64,000 nt of DNA from Siminovitchia sediminis (GCF_042680885.1 NZ_JBHUEO010000032.1:31031-95030); one strand, 5' to 3'; positions 1-9,504 are shown, counted from the first letter of the stretch. The notes: generated from the sequence alone by a model not told the origin. Program-made: numbers and translations.

Positions 1-1393
1 TATATTTTTTCAGACGTCTCATCAGCCATGATTGAGTCACGCCGAGTTCCTCTGCTGTCTTTCTTGTTGTTTTAAATTGATAATATGCTTTTGAAATGAT
101 ATTTTTTTCTACAGTGTCAAGGATCTCCGGCAAAGTATCCCCCTGCTCAAAATCTCCCAATGCAAAAGTTTGTTGTTTTTCCGTTCTAATATAGGACGGT
201 AAATGTTCTGAAGAAATGTTGTCACCTGTGGTGATAATGACTAACCGCTCTATCAGATTTTCCAGTTCCCGGATGTTTCCCGGCCATTCATAATTTTGCA
301 GATCCTGTATGGCGTCAGGGGTAATATGGCATTGCCTCTTGTGTTTTTTATTATATTTCTCTAAATTGAATTGAACCAGTCCCGGGATATCTTCTATTCG
401 TTCCCGCAATGCAGGTACACGGAGAGGCAAAACATTCAGCCTATAATATAAATCAGAACGGAAATTTCCTTTTTTTACTTCTTCCTTTAAATCCAAGTTT
501 GTAGCAGCAATTACCCGTACATCAGACGAATGATAATCCGTGGAGCCGACCGGCAGATATTTTTTACTTTGCAAAAATTGAAGCAGCTTGGATTGCAGAT
601 GGAGAGGCAGCTCACCAATTTCATCAAGAAATAGAGTTCCACTATCCGCCATTTTGATCAATCCGGCTTTCCCCCCTTTGTTTGCCCCGGTAAACGCCCC
701 TTTTGAATAACCAAAAAGCTCTGACTCTATTAAAGATTCCGGGATCGCCCCGCAGTTGATTTCGATAAAAGGAGCACCGCTTCTCTCACTTAAATCATGG
801 ATCCTTCTGGCGATGACATTTTTTCCTACACCTGTTTCTCCGCCCAATAATACCGTTGACTCCGTATGTGCGATTTTATCAATAATATTTAGCAGCGATC
901 TATATATGTCGCTCCTTGATTCAAAAAAATAGGACTCTACCGTATTTTTTTCATAATTCATTCTCATAATTTCTTGCGTATACCTCTTTAACAAAGATTG
1001 TGTCTCTTCCAGTTCAGATGTTGTTTTTACAATTTCAGTGATGTCCTTGGTTTGGGCAATTATATAATCAATTTCCCCCTTCTGATTTTTAATGGGATGT
1101 CCGGAAACAATCAACCTCAATCGGCTATCACCATCCGGTGTTTGAACAGTACTTGCAGCGGCTTGTTTTTCAATAACCATTTTCGTGACTGATGGTACAA
1201 ACACACCCTGCTCTTCCAGTAAATAAACATTTTTTCCTATAATAGTAGACCTCGGCCGATTCGTAAACGTCTCGCAGGCATTGTTCAACCACAGGACTTC
1301 TCCTTCTCCGTTTGCTATTAAAACGCCATCAGAAACGGCATTTAATATCTTTAAAAAATAAGGATGATCCAAAAGTTCCTGAATATCTATCAA
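1..1393 (-). CDS. Sigma-54-dependent transcriptional activator (PAS-AAA+-HTH), partial at left edge
   Basis: Enhancer-binding protein that would remodel sigma-54 RNA polymerase at -24/-12 promoters. About 464 residues are visible. A PAS sensor lies near residues 5-120 (NAVSDGVLIANGEGEVLWLN). The AAA+ domain follows with Walker A GETGVGKN, the sigma-54 contact loop GAFTGA and Walker B GTLFLDEIGELP. A C-terminal helix-turn-helix (TAEELGVTQSWLMRRL) runs into the window edge, so only the last residues and the stop are missing. The start is a TTG at 1393-1391 behind GAAAGGG; no better start lies upstream before the intergenic region. It is divergent from the amidohydrolase operon at 1678, whose upstream region carries a perfect sigma-54 promoter and palindromic sites, so it is very probably that operon's activator. 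The PAS ligand is unknown. Confidence 0.93.
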   Translation of the reverse strand, partial: MIDIQELLDHPYFLKILNAVSDGVLIANGEGEVLWLNNACETFTNRPRSTIIGKNVYLLEEQGVFVPSVTKMVIEKQAAASTVQTPDGDSRLRLIVSGHPIKNQKGEIDYIIAQTKDITEIVKTTSELEETQSLLKRYTQEIMRMNYEKNTVESYFFESRSDIYRSLLNIIDKIAHTESTVLLGGETGVGKNVIARRIHDLSERSGAPFIEINCGAIPESLIESELFGYSKGAFTGANKGGKAGLIKMADSGTLFLDEIGELPLHLQSKLLQFLQSKKYLPVGSTDYHSSDVRVIAATNLDLKEEVKKGNFRSDLYYRLNVLPLRVPALRERIEDIPGLVQFNLEKYNKKHKRQCHITPDAIQDLQNYEWPGNIRELENLIERLVIITTGDNISSEHLPSYIRTEKQQTFALGDFEQGDTLPEILDTVEKNIISKAYYQFKTTRKTAEELGVTQSWLMRRLKKY

Positions 1394-1432
1394 TTTTCAG
1401 CACCCTTTCAATGAAATTATGAATGGTAGTCA

Positions 1433-1540
1433 GAGTTTGAATTAAATTTGACTCAAAAAATCAAGATTCTCTCTTTTCCGCCATCTGTTTGAGTCAATTA
1501 TAACTCAAAACAAAGAAAATTTGAGTCAATTTTGTCAAAA
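1433..1540. promoter_or_regulatory. Three candidate upstream activator sites (TTTGAGTCAA-type)
   Basis: Three related elements lie 70-175 bp upstream of the -24 box: 1433-1457 (ends TTTGACTCAAA), 1488-1509 (perfect palindrome TTTGAGT-N8-ACTCAAA) and 1519-1540 (TTTGAGTCAATTTTGTCAAA). Position and symmetry fit binding sites for the divergently encoded sigma-54 activator. That this protein binds them is inference. Confidence 0.7.
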
Positions 1541-1606
1541 AAATTGTAAGCGCCCCCAAATATAAAGAAAAATGTAGCGAAATAGTGCTTTATTTACATA
1601 AAAAAG

Positions 1607-1623
1607 TTGGCACGCGAATTGCA
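1607..1623 (+). promoter_or_regulatory. Sigma-54 (-24/-12) promoter
   Basis: TTGGCACGCGAATTGCA has the invariant GG (1609-1610) and GC (1621-1622) separated by exactly 10 bases, matching the SigL consensus. It lies 55 bp upstream of the start at 1678 and should drive the 1678-6087 operon. Confidence 0.9.
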
Positions 1624-1677
1624 ATTATAAAAAATGAGTCAGAAAAAATACGTTTTCTTATATAGGGGGTCTTCAGC

Positions 1678-2922
1678 ATGATTAAACAAAAAGTACAGAT
1701 TGATATTCACCGTCTTATGAAAACGCTTGAGCATAGCGGTGAAATTGGAAAGCTGTCCCAAGGAGGCATCTGCCGCCTGGCATTAACGGATGAAGATAAA
1801 ATGATGAGAGATGAATATGTTCAATGGTTAAAAGACAGCGGTTTACAGGTTCGCATTGATGACTTCGGAAACATTTATGGAAGAAGAGAAGGAAAGAATC
1901 CTGACGCTCCTCCGGTTCTTATTGGCTCACATTTAGATACACAGCCGGAAGGCGGACGTTACGACGGTATATTGGGTGTTTTAGCCGGCCTTGAAGCAAT
2001 ACGAACACTGAATGATGCTCAAATCGAAACAGACAGGCCTGTCGAACTCATTAATTTCACAAATGAGGAGGGAGCCAGGTTTGAACCGCCCATCCTGGGG
2101 GCCGGGGGGCTTTCAGGGCATTTCGACAAAGACTTTGTATACAGCCGGACGGATAGGGAAGGACGAACATTCCTGGATGAACTAAAACGGATCGGCTATC
2201 TCGGTGCAGAAAGTAACCGTATTCAACAAAGTTACTGCTACCTTGAACTTCATATTGAACAAGGACCAGTCCTTGAACATAAGGGGCTGGATATTGGAGT
2301 GGTAACGGGGATTCAGGGAATGGATTGGCTTGAAGTGAAAATAACCGGCCAATCGGATCATGCAGGACCAACGCCAATGAGCATGAGAAAAGATGCACTT
2401 TATGCTGCATCAAAACTCATTCAACTGATCCGCGAAACCGTCATCACTGAAAACGAAGAAGCTACGGCAACAGTTGGACGAATAGAGATTAAACCCAATT
2501 CCATCAACTGTGTTCCCGGGGAAGTAATTTTCTCTGTTGATGTCAGGCATTCAGATGATAAAGTGAAAGAACAATTAAGCAAACTGATCATAGAAAAAAT
2601 AAGTATTGCTGCAGCAGCAGAACAAGTTAAGATTGAAACAAGAAAAATTTGGGAAACCTCCGCCAGCCATTTTTCGACTCGATTGGTTGAGACTATTGCA
2701 GATACAGCCAATGAACTCGGATATAGCAGTCAAAAAATGATCAGCGGAGCAGGGCATGACTCAAAATATATGAACGAAATCACTCCAACAGCCATGATTT
2801 TTGTTCCGAGTGCCGATGGAAAAAGTCATTGCCAGGAAGAATTCACAAGTCAGGATGCCATTGAAAAAGGTGCAAATGTACTTTTGCATTCCATATGTAA
2901 ATTAGCCGGGGCATCTATTTAG
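1678..2922 (+). CDS. M20 family N-carbamoyl-amino-acid hydrolase / allantoate amidohydrolase-like (HyuC family)
   Basis: A 414-residue zinc amidohydrolase of the hydantoinase/carbamoylase subgroup of M20. These enzymes hydrolyse N-carbamoyl amino acids or ureido acids to the amine, CO2 and NH3. Metal-site motifs in order are GSHLDTQPEGGRYDG (His85, Asp96), NEEGARFEP (Glu130/131), LHIEQGP (His near 194) and GAGHDSKYM near residue 362. The length is typical of the family. The ATG at 1678 follows the strong site ATAGGGGGT. It is the first gene of a sigma-54-driven operon with a YtcJ amidohydrolase and a sodium symporter, so it may open a cyclic or N-acyl substrate that they deliver. N-carbamoylsarcosine or another ureido acid is possible; the substrate cannot be read from sequence. 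Confidence 0.88.
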   Translation: MIKQKVQIDIHRLMKTLEHSGEIGKLSQGGICRLALTDEDKMMRDEYVQWLKDSGLQVRIDDFGNIYGRREGKNPDAPPVLIGSHLDTQPEGGRYDGILGVLAGLEAIRTLNDAQIETDRPVELINFTNEEGARFEPPILGAGGLSGHFDKDFVYSRTDREGRTFLDELKRIGYLGAESNRIQQSYCYLELHIEQGPVLEHKGLDIGVVTGIQGMDWLEVKITGQSDHAGPTPMSMRKDALYAASKLIQLIRETVITENEEATATVGRIEIKPNSINCVPGEVIFSVDVRHSDDKVKEQLSKLIIEKISIAAAAEQVKIETRKIWETSASHFSTRLVETIADTANELGYSSQKMISGAGHDSKYMNEITPTAMIFVPSADGKSHCQEEFTSQDAIEKGANVLLHSICKLAGASI

Positions 2923-2991
2923 TGCCCGCCGGCACTTGGTACATTTGATGAATAGCCTCTATGATACACAACAAGAATAGGAGTTTTATAT

Positions 2992-4614
2992 ATGTTTGCA
3001 GACTTGATTCTTAGGAATGCCAATATCTATACAATGGATAATCAATTCCCGGAAGCGCATACCATCGCAGTGAAAGATGGGAAAGTGTTGGCCTTTAATG
3101 AAGAAGCCCGCCAATTAAAGGGGCCTTCCACCAGAATTGTGGATGCCGAAGGAAGAGCAGTATTGCCTGGCTTCATAGAAAGCCACGCTCACCCGCTGCA
3201 TTTTGCCGCTAATCTTTATCAACTTGACTTGCGGCCGGAAGTCACCCCTGATATCCAAAGTATTCTGGATGCAGTAAAAGAAAGGGCTGCCATTACACCA
3301 AAAGGACAATGGATTACCGGCATGAGCTGGGATGACAGCAAATTAAAAGAAAAGCGATTCCCAACAATAGATGAGCTGAGTGAAGCTGCCCCGGACCACC
3401 CTGTCTTTTTAAAGAGGACATGCGTTCATAACGCAGTGGTTAATCAAATGGCCTTTAAAGTGAGCGGTCTTCCAGAAAAGCCAAAAGATCCGGAAGGCGG
3501 ACACTTTCATATCGATCCGGCAACCGGTAAACCAAGCGGCCTCATCCAAGAAAATGCCATGATGGAATTTGCAGTCCCTTCCTTTACGACGGAGCAACTT
3601 ATGGAAGCGATGTTGGAAGCCCAAAAGCAGTTTTTTAAATGGGGCGTTACTACAATCCATGACATGGCGGTAACAAAAGAAGAATTTTTAGTTTACCAGC
3701 GATTGCAAAAAGAACCGGACTTTCGCATGAAAGTACGGATGTGGTTATGGGCAGTCGACCAGATGGGATGGACCGGTGTTCAGGATGAAGCCATCGGCCT
3801 TGGTTTAGAGGGCGTTTATGGGAATGACCATTTAAACATCCAGGGTCTGAAGTACATGCTGGATGGAAGCGTCGGCGGCAGAACAGCAGCTGTTCAGGAA
3901 TCTTATGAAAACGAAGATGGCAATTTCGGAATTTTATATATGCAGCAAGAGCGTATAGACAAGCTCGTCGAAGAAGCCATCCAAAACAATATGAGGGTGT
4001 CCATCCATGGAATCGGAGAGCGGGCAATTGATATGGCTGTTAAATCGGTTGCAAAGGCGAATAGTCCAGAAAAAAACAAACCTATGCGCCACCGCATTGA
4101 GCACTGCGCTCTTCCAACAGATGAGCATCTGCATTTGATGTCACAGCATGGAATGATTGCCGGATCATCCATCGGTTTCATTTATTCCATCGGCGACAGC
4201 TATCTCTCCAACCTTGGAAATAAACGCGCAGAGTATGTATTCCCGCACGCTTCCTTTAAGGAACATGGCATCACTGCCCCGGGTAACTCCGATCTGCCGG
4301 TTTGTGACGGAAATCCGCTATTTGGTATTTACTCAGCCGTTACCCGCAAAACGATCGGCGGGCAGCAGCTTGGTACCTCTCAATCCATTGCTGTTGAGGA
4401 TGCCATCAAAGCCTACACTGTGGATGCTGCCTATTCGGGATTCGATGAAGACAAAATCGGTTCACTATCCATTGGGACATATGCTGATCTTATTGTATTG
4501 GACCAGGACCCATTTCAAGCTGATCAGGATACCATCAAAGATATAAAAGTCATTCAAACGATTGTCGAAGGAGACACAGTGTTTGAAGAAGAGCCAATGC
4601 TCAGTAAAGCATAA
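2992..4614 (+). CDS. Metal-dependent amidohydrolase, YtcJ / Amidohydrolase_3 family
   Basis: A 540-residue cytosolic amidohydrolase. N-terminal beta-sandwich strands (ADLILRNANIYTMD) precede the metal-binding HxH in VLPGFIESHAHPLHF. The barrel carries LKYMLDGSVGGRTA, IHGIGERAID and RHRIEHCALP, with the final aspartate motif GNSDLPVC. The C-terminal strand is the usual GTYADLIVLDQDPF. It is the second gene of the sigma-54 operon, 69 bp after the carbamoylase, with AGGAG before the ATG. Family members hydrolyse N-acyl amines, amides and ring amides; the substrate here is unknown. It is one of three paralogues in the window (also 6384 and 27566), each beside a different transport protein. Confidence 0.88.
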   Translation: MFADLILRNANIYTMDNQFPEAHTIAVKDGKVLAFNEEARQLKGPSTRIVDAEGRAVLPGFIESHAHPLHFAANLYQLDLRPEVTPDIQSILDAVKERAAITPKGQWITGMSWDDSKLKEKRFPTIDELSEAAPDHPVFLKRTCVHNAVVNQMAFKVSGLPEKPKDPEGGHFHIDPATGKPSGLIQENAMMEFAVPSFTTEQLMEAMLEAQKQFFKWGVTTIHDMAVTKEEFLVYQRLQKEPDFRMKVRMWLWAVDQMGWTGVQDEAIGLGLEGVYGNDHLNIQGLKYMLDGSVGGRTAAVQESYENEDGNFGILYMQQERIDKLVEEAIQNNMRVSIHGIGERAIDMAVKSVAKANSPEKNKPMRHRIEHCALPTDEHLHLMSQHGMIAGSSIGFIYSIGDSYLSNLGNKRAEYVFPHASFKEHGITAPGNSDLPVCDGNPLFGIYSAVTRKTIGGQQLGTSQSIAVEDAIKAYTVDAAYSGFDEDKIGSLSIGTYADLIVLDQDPFQADQDTIKDIKVIQTIVEGDTVFEEEPMLSKA

Positions 4615-4644
4615 TTTTAAAACTACACCTAAGGGGGAAACAAA

Positions 4645-6087
4645 ATGTTTAGCTCGCAAGAACAATCGATTTTAGGCGGAATTGTTATCTTTTACTTCTT
4701 ATTTCTCTTCGCCATTTCTTTTTATATCAACAAAAAGAGTATTAAAACGTATGACGACTATAACGTCGCTGGCCGATCTGTATCTATGTTCCCGTTAATA
4801 CTGACTTTCGTTGGAACTGCGATTGGCGGTTCTACACTGCTCGGGTTTATGACAAATGGTTATAGTTTCGGTATGGGGCAGCATTGGCTAAATTTCAGTA
4901 TCTTTATCACAGGTGTCTTTATGATGTTCTTCTTCCTTAAGAAGATTCGCGCATACGGGGAAAAATACGATATGGTTACAATCGCCGACTATACCACATT
5001 GCGGTTTGGCGAAGGTGCCCGCTTCCCGACAGTCATCAGTATTTTAATTGCCTACAGTGCCATTACAGGTATGCAATTTATTGCAATTGCCACGATTTTA
5101 AACTTGACTGTTGGTATTAGTATAACCACTGGTATTATTGTTAGCTGGATTATGTTATCACTCAAGACCTACTATGGAGGCATGAAGTCCGTTATCTGGC
5201 AAGATGCTTTTCACGGAACTATTCAGACAATTGGTATTTTTATTTTATTTGTTGTGGTAATTATTGTTTCAGGCGGCTGGAGTCAAATCTCCGAAAATGC
5301 AGCGGCATTAGGTGAAGGAGCCAACTTAAGCATTTTTAACATCTCTACGGCAGAAGTATTGGTCTACCTGCTGACAATTGGAGGATATCAATTTGTCAGA
5401 CAAGATCTGTGGCAAAGATTTTGGGCAGCAAAAGATGTGAAAACAGCTTCAATCGGTTATTGGATTTCCATTATTCTTGCCCTTGTAACTGGAATTTTTG
5501 TCATTATGATTGGCGTTGCGGGGAAATATGGCTTAAACATGGGAGAAATCAATCCAACGCTGGCCTATTACGCCATTTCAGAACATGTATTCAATTTCCC
5601 GATGGTCATCGTCATGATTATCGCATTATTGGCTACAGTCATCTCTACAGCTGACTCATTCTTCATGGCAGGAGCCTCATCGATCGTAAACGATGTCATC
5701 AGACCGCGAATGAAAGTTCAAGATGACCAGAAACTGTTAAAATACAGCAGATTGTCCGTAATCCTTGTTTCGTTTTTATCTTTGGTACTGGCTCTTTATA
5801 TCCCCAATCTTGTTGATTTGTGGGTAACAGGAACAGCGATGCTCGTTTCCGCTTTGGTTGCACCGGTCACTTTCGGCCTTTTTTGGAAAGGAGCAACAAA
5901 AATTGGCGGTACAGTAGGTATGTGGGTTGGCTTATTCGTAGCGGTAGGCTGGCAATTGGCAGGACATCCATTCGGAATCCATCCGGTATTCTTGGGATTG
6001 CCGATCTCCATCATTTTAACAGTGGTTGTTTCACTGATGACAAAACCGAACGACCTGGACAACTATACCAGTAAAGAGGCAGTTTAA
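4645..6087 (+). CDS. Sodium:solute symporter (SSS family)
   Basis: A 480-residue integral membrane protein with about 13 hydrophobic helices, typical of Na+-coupled symporters. It begins with a helix (ILGGIVIFYFLFLFAISF) and contains the family-typical segments NVAGRSVSMFPL, FVGTAIGGSTLLGF and ATVISTADSFFMAGA. It is the last gene of the sigma-54 operon, 30 bp after the amidohydrolase with AAGGGGG before the ATG, and a strong terminator follows at 6149. It probably imports the substrate of the two hydrolases encoded upstream. Substrate unknown. Confidence 0.87.
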   Translation: MFSSQEQSILGGIVIFYFLFLFAISFYINKKSIKTYDDYNVAGRSVSMFPLILTFVGTAIGGSTLLGFMTNGYSFGMGQHWLNFSIFITGVFMMFFFLKKIRAYGEKYDMVTIADYTTLRFGEGARFPTVISILIAYSAITGMQFIAIATILNLTVGISITTGIIVSWIMLSLKTYYGGMKSVIWQDAFHGTIQTIGIFILFVVVIIVSGGWSQISENAAALGEGANLSIFNISTAEVLVYLLTIGGYQFVRQDLWQRFWAAKDVKTASIGYWISIILALVTGIFVIMIGVAGKYGLNMGEINPTLAYYAISEHVFNFPMVIVMIIALLATVISTADSFFMAGASSIVNDVIRPRMKVQDDQKLLKYSRLSVILVSFLSLVLALYIPNLVDLWVTGTAMLVSALVAPVTFGLFWKGATKIGGTVGMWVGLFVAVGWQLAGHPFGIHPVFLGLPISIILTVVVSLMTKPNDLDNYTSKEAV

Positions 6088-6148
6088 ACAGCCTGCTTAA
6101 ATGTTCTATAGAAATACAGTCCACTGATCAAAGGATCATTTCGTATCG

Positions 6149-6179
6149 AAAGGGAGGCTCCCTCGGGAAGCCTCCCTTT
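6149..6179 (+). terminator. Rho-independent terminator after the symporter
   Basis: Perfect 11-bp inverted repeat AAAGGGAGGCT / AGCCTCCCTTT with a 9-nt loop, ending in TTT. It closes the 1678-6087 operon. Confidence 0.85.
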
Positions 6180-6324
6180 GCTGTTCTATCTTACCAGAAT
6201 GAAATAATTCAATAATGAATAATTTTATGCATAATTGCAATGCCATTAAAAGAATGAGGTGTCCCCAATCCTTTTAACAAGCGGAATCCGTCCACATTTT
6301 TTGAGCCACACGAACTTATTTGAG

Positions 6325-6341
6325 TTGGCATGCTTTTTGCA
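6325..6341 (+). promoter_or_regulatory. Sigma-54 (-24/-12) promoter
   Basis: TTGGCATGCTTTTTGCA has GG at 6327-6328 and GC at 6339-6340 with the required 10-base spacing. It lies 43 bp upstream of the TTG start at 6384. TTTGAG half sites at about 6299 and 6319 resemble the activator sites at 1433-1540, but no full palindrome is seen. Confidence 0.88.
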
Positions 6342-6383
6342 ATATATTTAACATAGACACTGAAAAAGTGAGGGGGAAGCAAA

Positions 6384-8009
6384 TTGAAAGCGGATATCAT
6401 TATAGAGAGTACCGCTGTGTTTACTGGCTTAACAGATCACCCTGAACATTTGTCTATTGCGGTAAAGGATAGCCAAATCATTGAGGTGAGCAGCCCTGAC
6501 AAAGTGAAAAAATATGCAGGCGAAAGCACACGTATCATTGACGCTGGAGATCAACTGGTTATGCCCGGTTTTTTCGATTCCCATGTCCATGTCATGGCCG
6601 GAAGCCTATTTAACTACTATGCCGTTCCACTGAGCGATACCACTTCTGCCAAAGATGCTGCCAGGAAAGTAAAGGCCTATGCAGATGAGCATCCGGAGGC
6701 AGATTGGATTATCGGAACCGGCTGGGATCACACAGCTTGGGGAAATAAAGATTTTCCCGACCGCCACGACCTTGATCTATACATTCCTGACCGACCGGTG
6801 TTTCTGATTCATGCAGAAGGCCATTATGGCTGGGTAAATACGAAAGCGCTTGAAACCGCGGGAATTACGAAAGACACCCAAAACCCTGACTATGGAATTG
6901 TATACAAAGATGAAAGCGGACATCCTGCCGGAATTCTCATTGAGTCGGCCATGTCCCTCATTGGGAAATATGCCTATGACTTTTCTGAGGAAAGAAAAAG
7001 AAAAATGCTTCAGTCATTTCTTGACCACGCGGTGAGCCAGGGAGTGACATCGGTAAGCGATCTTTACTTAAGCCGTGCCCATGAACAGCTTGAGGGCTAT
7101 TCCGTTTTTAAAGAGTTTGACCGCAAAAACCAATTGACTGTAAGATTGCATGTCTATCCACCATTGAACGGCGACTTAGAAAAAGCGAGGAAATTCAAAG
7201 AATCCTTCAACTCTTCCAAATTGAAAATGGCCGGCTTAAAGCAGTTTATCGATGGCGTTGTTACAGGATATACAGCTTACATGCTGGACCCATACAAAGA
7301 CAGGCCTGAAACCCGGGGGGAGACCGGCTTTTCTAAGGAACAGCTTCAAGAATGGGTGACTGCGGCAGACAAAGAAGGCTATCAAATAAAGTTTCATACG
7401 ATCGGCGACGGTGCAGTAAGAATGGGGCTTGATTTGTATGAACATGCACAAAAAGAAAATGGCAAACGGGATGCCCGCCATACTCTGGAGCACATTGAAG
7501 TCGTTGCACCAGAAGATATTCCAAGGTTTAAAAAGCTGGGGGTCATTCCTTCCGTACAGCCTTACCACATGGCGCTCATGCCGAGGGAAAGCCATACCGA
7601 ACGAGTCACTGAAGATAAATTCCCTTACCTTTATTCAAACGCTGTCTTTTTTAATGAAGGCAACGTCATGCCGTACAGCAGTGATTACCCGATCGTTCCA
7701 TTAAATCCGATGCTGGGCCTGTATCATGCCGTTACAAGAAAGGATTATTCCCTGAAAGACACATGGAATGAACAGGAGAAAGTAACGCTTGCGGAAGCAT
7801 TGAAGGCATACACTTACGGATCGGCATACAGTGTGTTCCGCGAAAATGAATTAGGAACACTCGAAAAAGGAAAGCTTGCAGACTTGGTCATCCTTGATCG
7901 AAATTTGTTTGACATCCCTGAGCACGAAATTTTAGAAACAAATGTCGAGACAACCATCGTTGATGGTCAAATTGTTTTTGAAAGATCCGCGGAAACTGCT
8001 CAAAAGTAA
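6384..8009 (+). CDS. Metal-dependent amidohydrolase, YtcJ / Amidohydrolase_3 family
   Basis: A 541-residue paralogue of the protein at 2992. It has the N-terminal HxH metal site (VMPGFFDSHVHVMAG), GLKQFIDGVVTGYTA, IKFHTIGDGAVRMG, RHTLEHIEVV, the late aspartate motif PYSSDYPIVPLNP and the C-terminal GKLADLVILDRNLF. The TTG start at 6384 follows GAGGGGGAAGC with good spacing. It is the first gene behind its own sigma-54 promoter and is followed 74 bp later by an APC permease, presumably the importer of its substrate. It probably hydrolyses an N-acyl or cyclic amide; the substrate is unknown. Confidence 0.88.
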   Translation: MKADIIIESTAVFTGLTDHPEHLSIAVKDSQIIEVSSPDKVKKYAGESTRIIDAGDQLVMPGFFDSHVHVMAGSLFNYYAVPLSDTTSAKDAARKVKAYADEHPEADWIIGTGWDHTAWGNKDFPDRHDLDLYIPDRPVFLIHAEGHYGWVNTKALETAGITKDTQNPDYGIVYKDESGHPAGILIESAMSLIGKYAYDFSEERKRKMLQSFLDHAVSQGVTSVSDLYLSRAHEQLEGYSVFKEFDRKNQLTVRLHVYPPLNGDLEKARKFKESFNSSKLKMAGLKQFIDGVVTGYTAYMLDPYKDRPETRGETGFSKEQLQEWVTAADKEGYQIKFHTIGDGAVRMGLDLYEHAQKENGKRDARHTLEHIEVVAPEDIPRFKKLGVIPSVQPYHMALMPRESHTERVTEDKFPYLYSNAVFFNEGNVMPYSSDYPIVPLNPMLGLYHAVTRKDYSLKDTWNEQEKVTLAEALKAYTYGSAYSVFRENELGTLEKGKLADLVILDRNLFDIPEHEILETNVETTIVDGQIVFERSAETAQK

Positions 8010-8083
8010 AAAATCCGAAATCCCCCTTGCGGGGATTCGGTCAAAAATAAAGAATTATCCATATAACAACAGGAGTGAGCATC

Positions 8084-9436
8084 ATGGAAAACAACAAAAT
8101 GACAAGATCCCTTACCCTTCTGCCGGTAGTGCTTTTTGGTTTCTCTTTCATGGCTCTTGCAACCGTATTCAGCACTTATGGAGTTGCAGCTGAATTATCC
8201 CACGGAATGGTGGCAGGATCTTATTTATTGGCATTAATCGTCATGCTTTTTACCGCTTACAGTTATGGTCAAATGGCAAAAGTAGTACCATCGGCAGGCT
8301 CTGCTTATGCATATACACAAAAAGCAATGAACCCGTTCGTTGGCTTTATGGTAGGCTGGGCCATTCTCATGGATTATCTCTTTATCCCGATGGTGAATTA
8401 TCTGTTGTTTGGAATCTTTTTCTCGGCGGCCTTCCCTGCCATCCCAAGCTATGTTTGGATTTTGGGGATGCTATTATTGGTTACAATTGTCAATGCAAGG
8501 GGAATCAGACTGGCCACCATGGCCAATGCATTTATTAGTATCTTCTCTTTGCTGTTCATCGTTATATTTATCGGCTTATCGGCAAAAGATATCATGGGCG
8601 GAGCCGGAACGGGCACCATTTTCAATTTTGAGCCCTTCTACAATCCTGAGTACTCTTTCTCTTATATCGTGGCGGGTGCTGCTCTTCTTTGCTTCTCATT
8701 CTTGGGATTTGATTCTGCTACCGCATTTGCAGAGGAAACGATCAAACCCGAGAAAACGATACCAAAAGCCGTATTCATTATTACCCTTGTCGGCGGCGCC
8801 ATTTTTATGTCGGTTGCCTACTTTGCACATCATGTCTGGCCGGATTATACAACGTTTACAAATGCAGATGCTGCTTCCCACGAAATAATAACTGCCGTAG
8901 GAGGCAAAACATTGGCTTCGATGTTCCTGGCCGTTTATTTCTTTACTGTTTTCGGTTCGGCGATGTCATCCCAAGCAAGTGCATCGCGTGTTTTGTTTGC
9001 AATGGGCCGTGATGGCCAGCTGCCAAAGTTTTTTGGCAGACTGCATCCTAAATACAAAACGCCGACCAATAACATTCTTATCATCAGCGGCCTTTCTCTT
9101 CTATCACTTGTGCTCAGCCTGACGCTGGTCGCTTCATTTATTAATTTTGGAGCATTTATCGCGTTTATCAGTGTAAATATTGCGGTGATTTATTATTACT
9201 TTATTCGTCAAAAAAGGCGGTCCATAAAGGGCGTCCTATTATATTTGCTTCTGCCGGGAATCGGGGCTGTGCTGGATTTTTGGCTGCTTTTGAACTTGGA
9301 TATTCATTCTAAAGTGTTGGGAAGCATTTGGTTTGCTCTTGGGCTTATATATTTGTTCTTCCTGACAAAAGGATTTAAACAGCGTCCGCCTGAACTGCGG
9401 CTCGAATCCGAAGCAAATACACAAGAAACTGCTTAA
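8084..9436 (+). CDS. APC family amino acid/amine permease
   Basis: A 450-residue membrane protein with about 12 helices. It has the APC signature near helix 1 (FMALATVFSTYGVAAELSHG), PSAGSAYAYTQKAM in the first cytoplasmic loop, a FLGFDSATAFAEET segment in helix 6 and an ASRVLFAMGRDGQLP loop after helix 8. The ATG at 8084 was chosen because AGGAG sits 8 bases before it; an upstream in-frame GTG at 8075 overlaps that ribosome binding site. Likely co-transcribed with the amidohydrolase at 6384. Substrate unknown. Confidence 0.85.
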   Translation: MENNKMTRSLTLLPVVLFGFSFMALATVFSTYGVAAELSHGMVAGSYLLALIVMLFTAYSYGQMAKVVPSAGSAYAYTQKAMNPFVGFMVGWAILMDYLFIPMVNYLLFGIFFSAAFPAIPSYVWILGMLLLVTIVNARGIRLATMANAFISIFSLLFIVIFIGLSAKDIMGGAGTGTIFNFEPFYNPEYSFSYIVAGAALLCFSFLGFDSATAFAEETIKPEKTIPKAVFIITLVGGAIFMSVAYFAHHVWPDYTTFTNADAASHEIITAVGGKTLASMFLAVYFFTVFGSAMSSQASASRVLFAMGRDGQLPKFFGRLHPKYKTPTNNILIISGLSLLSLVLSLTLVASFINFGAFIAFISVNIAVIYYYFIRQKRRSIKGVLLYLLLPGIGAVLDFWLLLNLDIHSKVLGSIWFALGLIYLFFLTKGFKQRPPELRLESEANTQETA

Positions 9437-9439
9437 CTT

Positions 9440-9504
9440 CTGATAGAATTCGAGCGTAAGAGAAAGTTATCGGAAACTATCAGGATCAACAGCTCGTTTT
9501 TTTT
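9440..9504 (+). ncRNA. Candidate structured RNA: interleaved stems (pseudoknot-like) ending in a T8 tract
   Basis: Stem 1 is CTGATAG (9440-9446) with CTATCAG (9477-9483). Stem 2 is CGAGC (9451-9455) with GCTCG (9492-9496), which starts inside loop 1 and closes downstream, followed at once by eight T. It could simply be a weak terminator for the permease, but the interleaving would form an H-type pseudoknot ahead of the aminotransferase at 9668. No known riboswitch class was recognised. Confidence 0.35.

Noticed and set aside
8013..8036. Hairpin CCGAAATCCCC / GGGGATTCGG after the second amidohydrolase as a terminator
   Set aside because: It lacks a T tract, and the downstream permease gene, 74 bp after the stop with its own good ribosome binding site, looks co-transcribed. 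It may affect relative expression but does not look like a true terminator.
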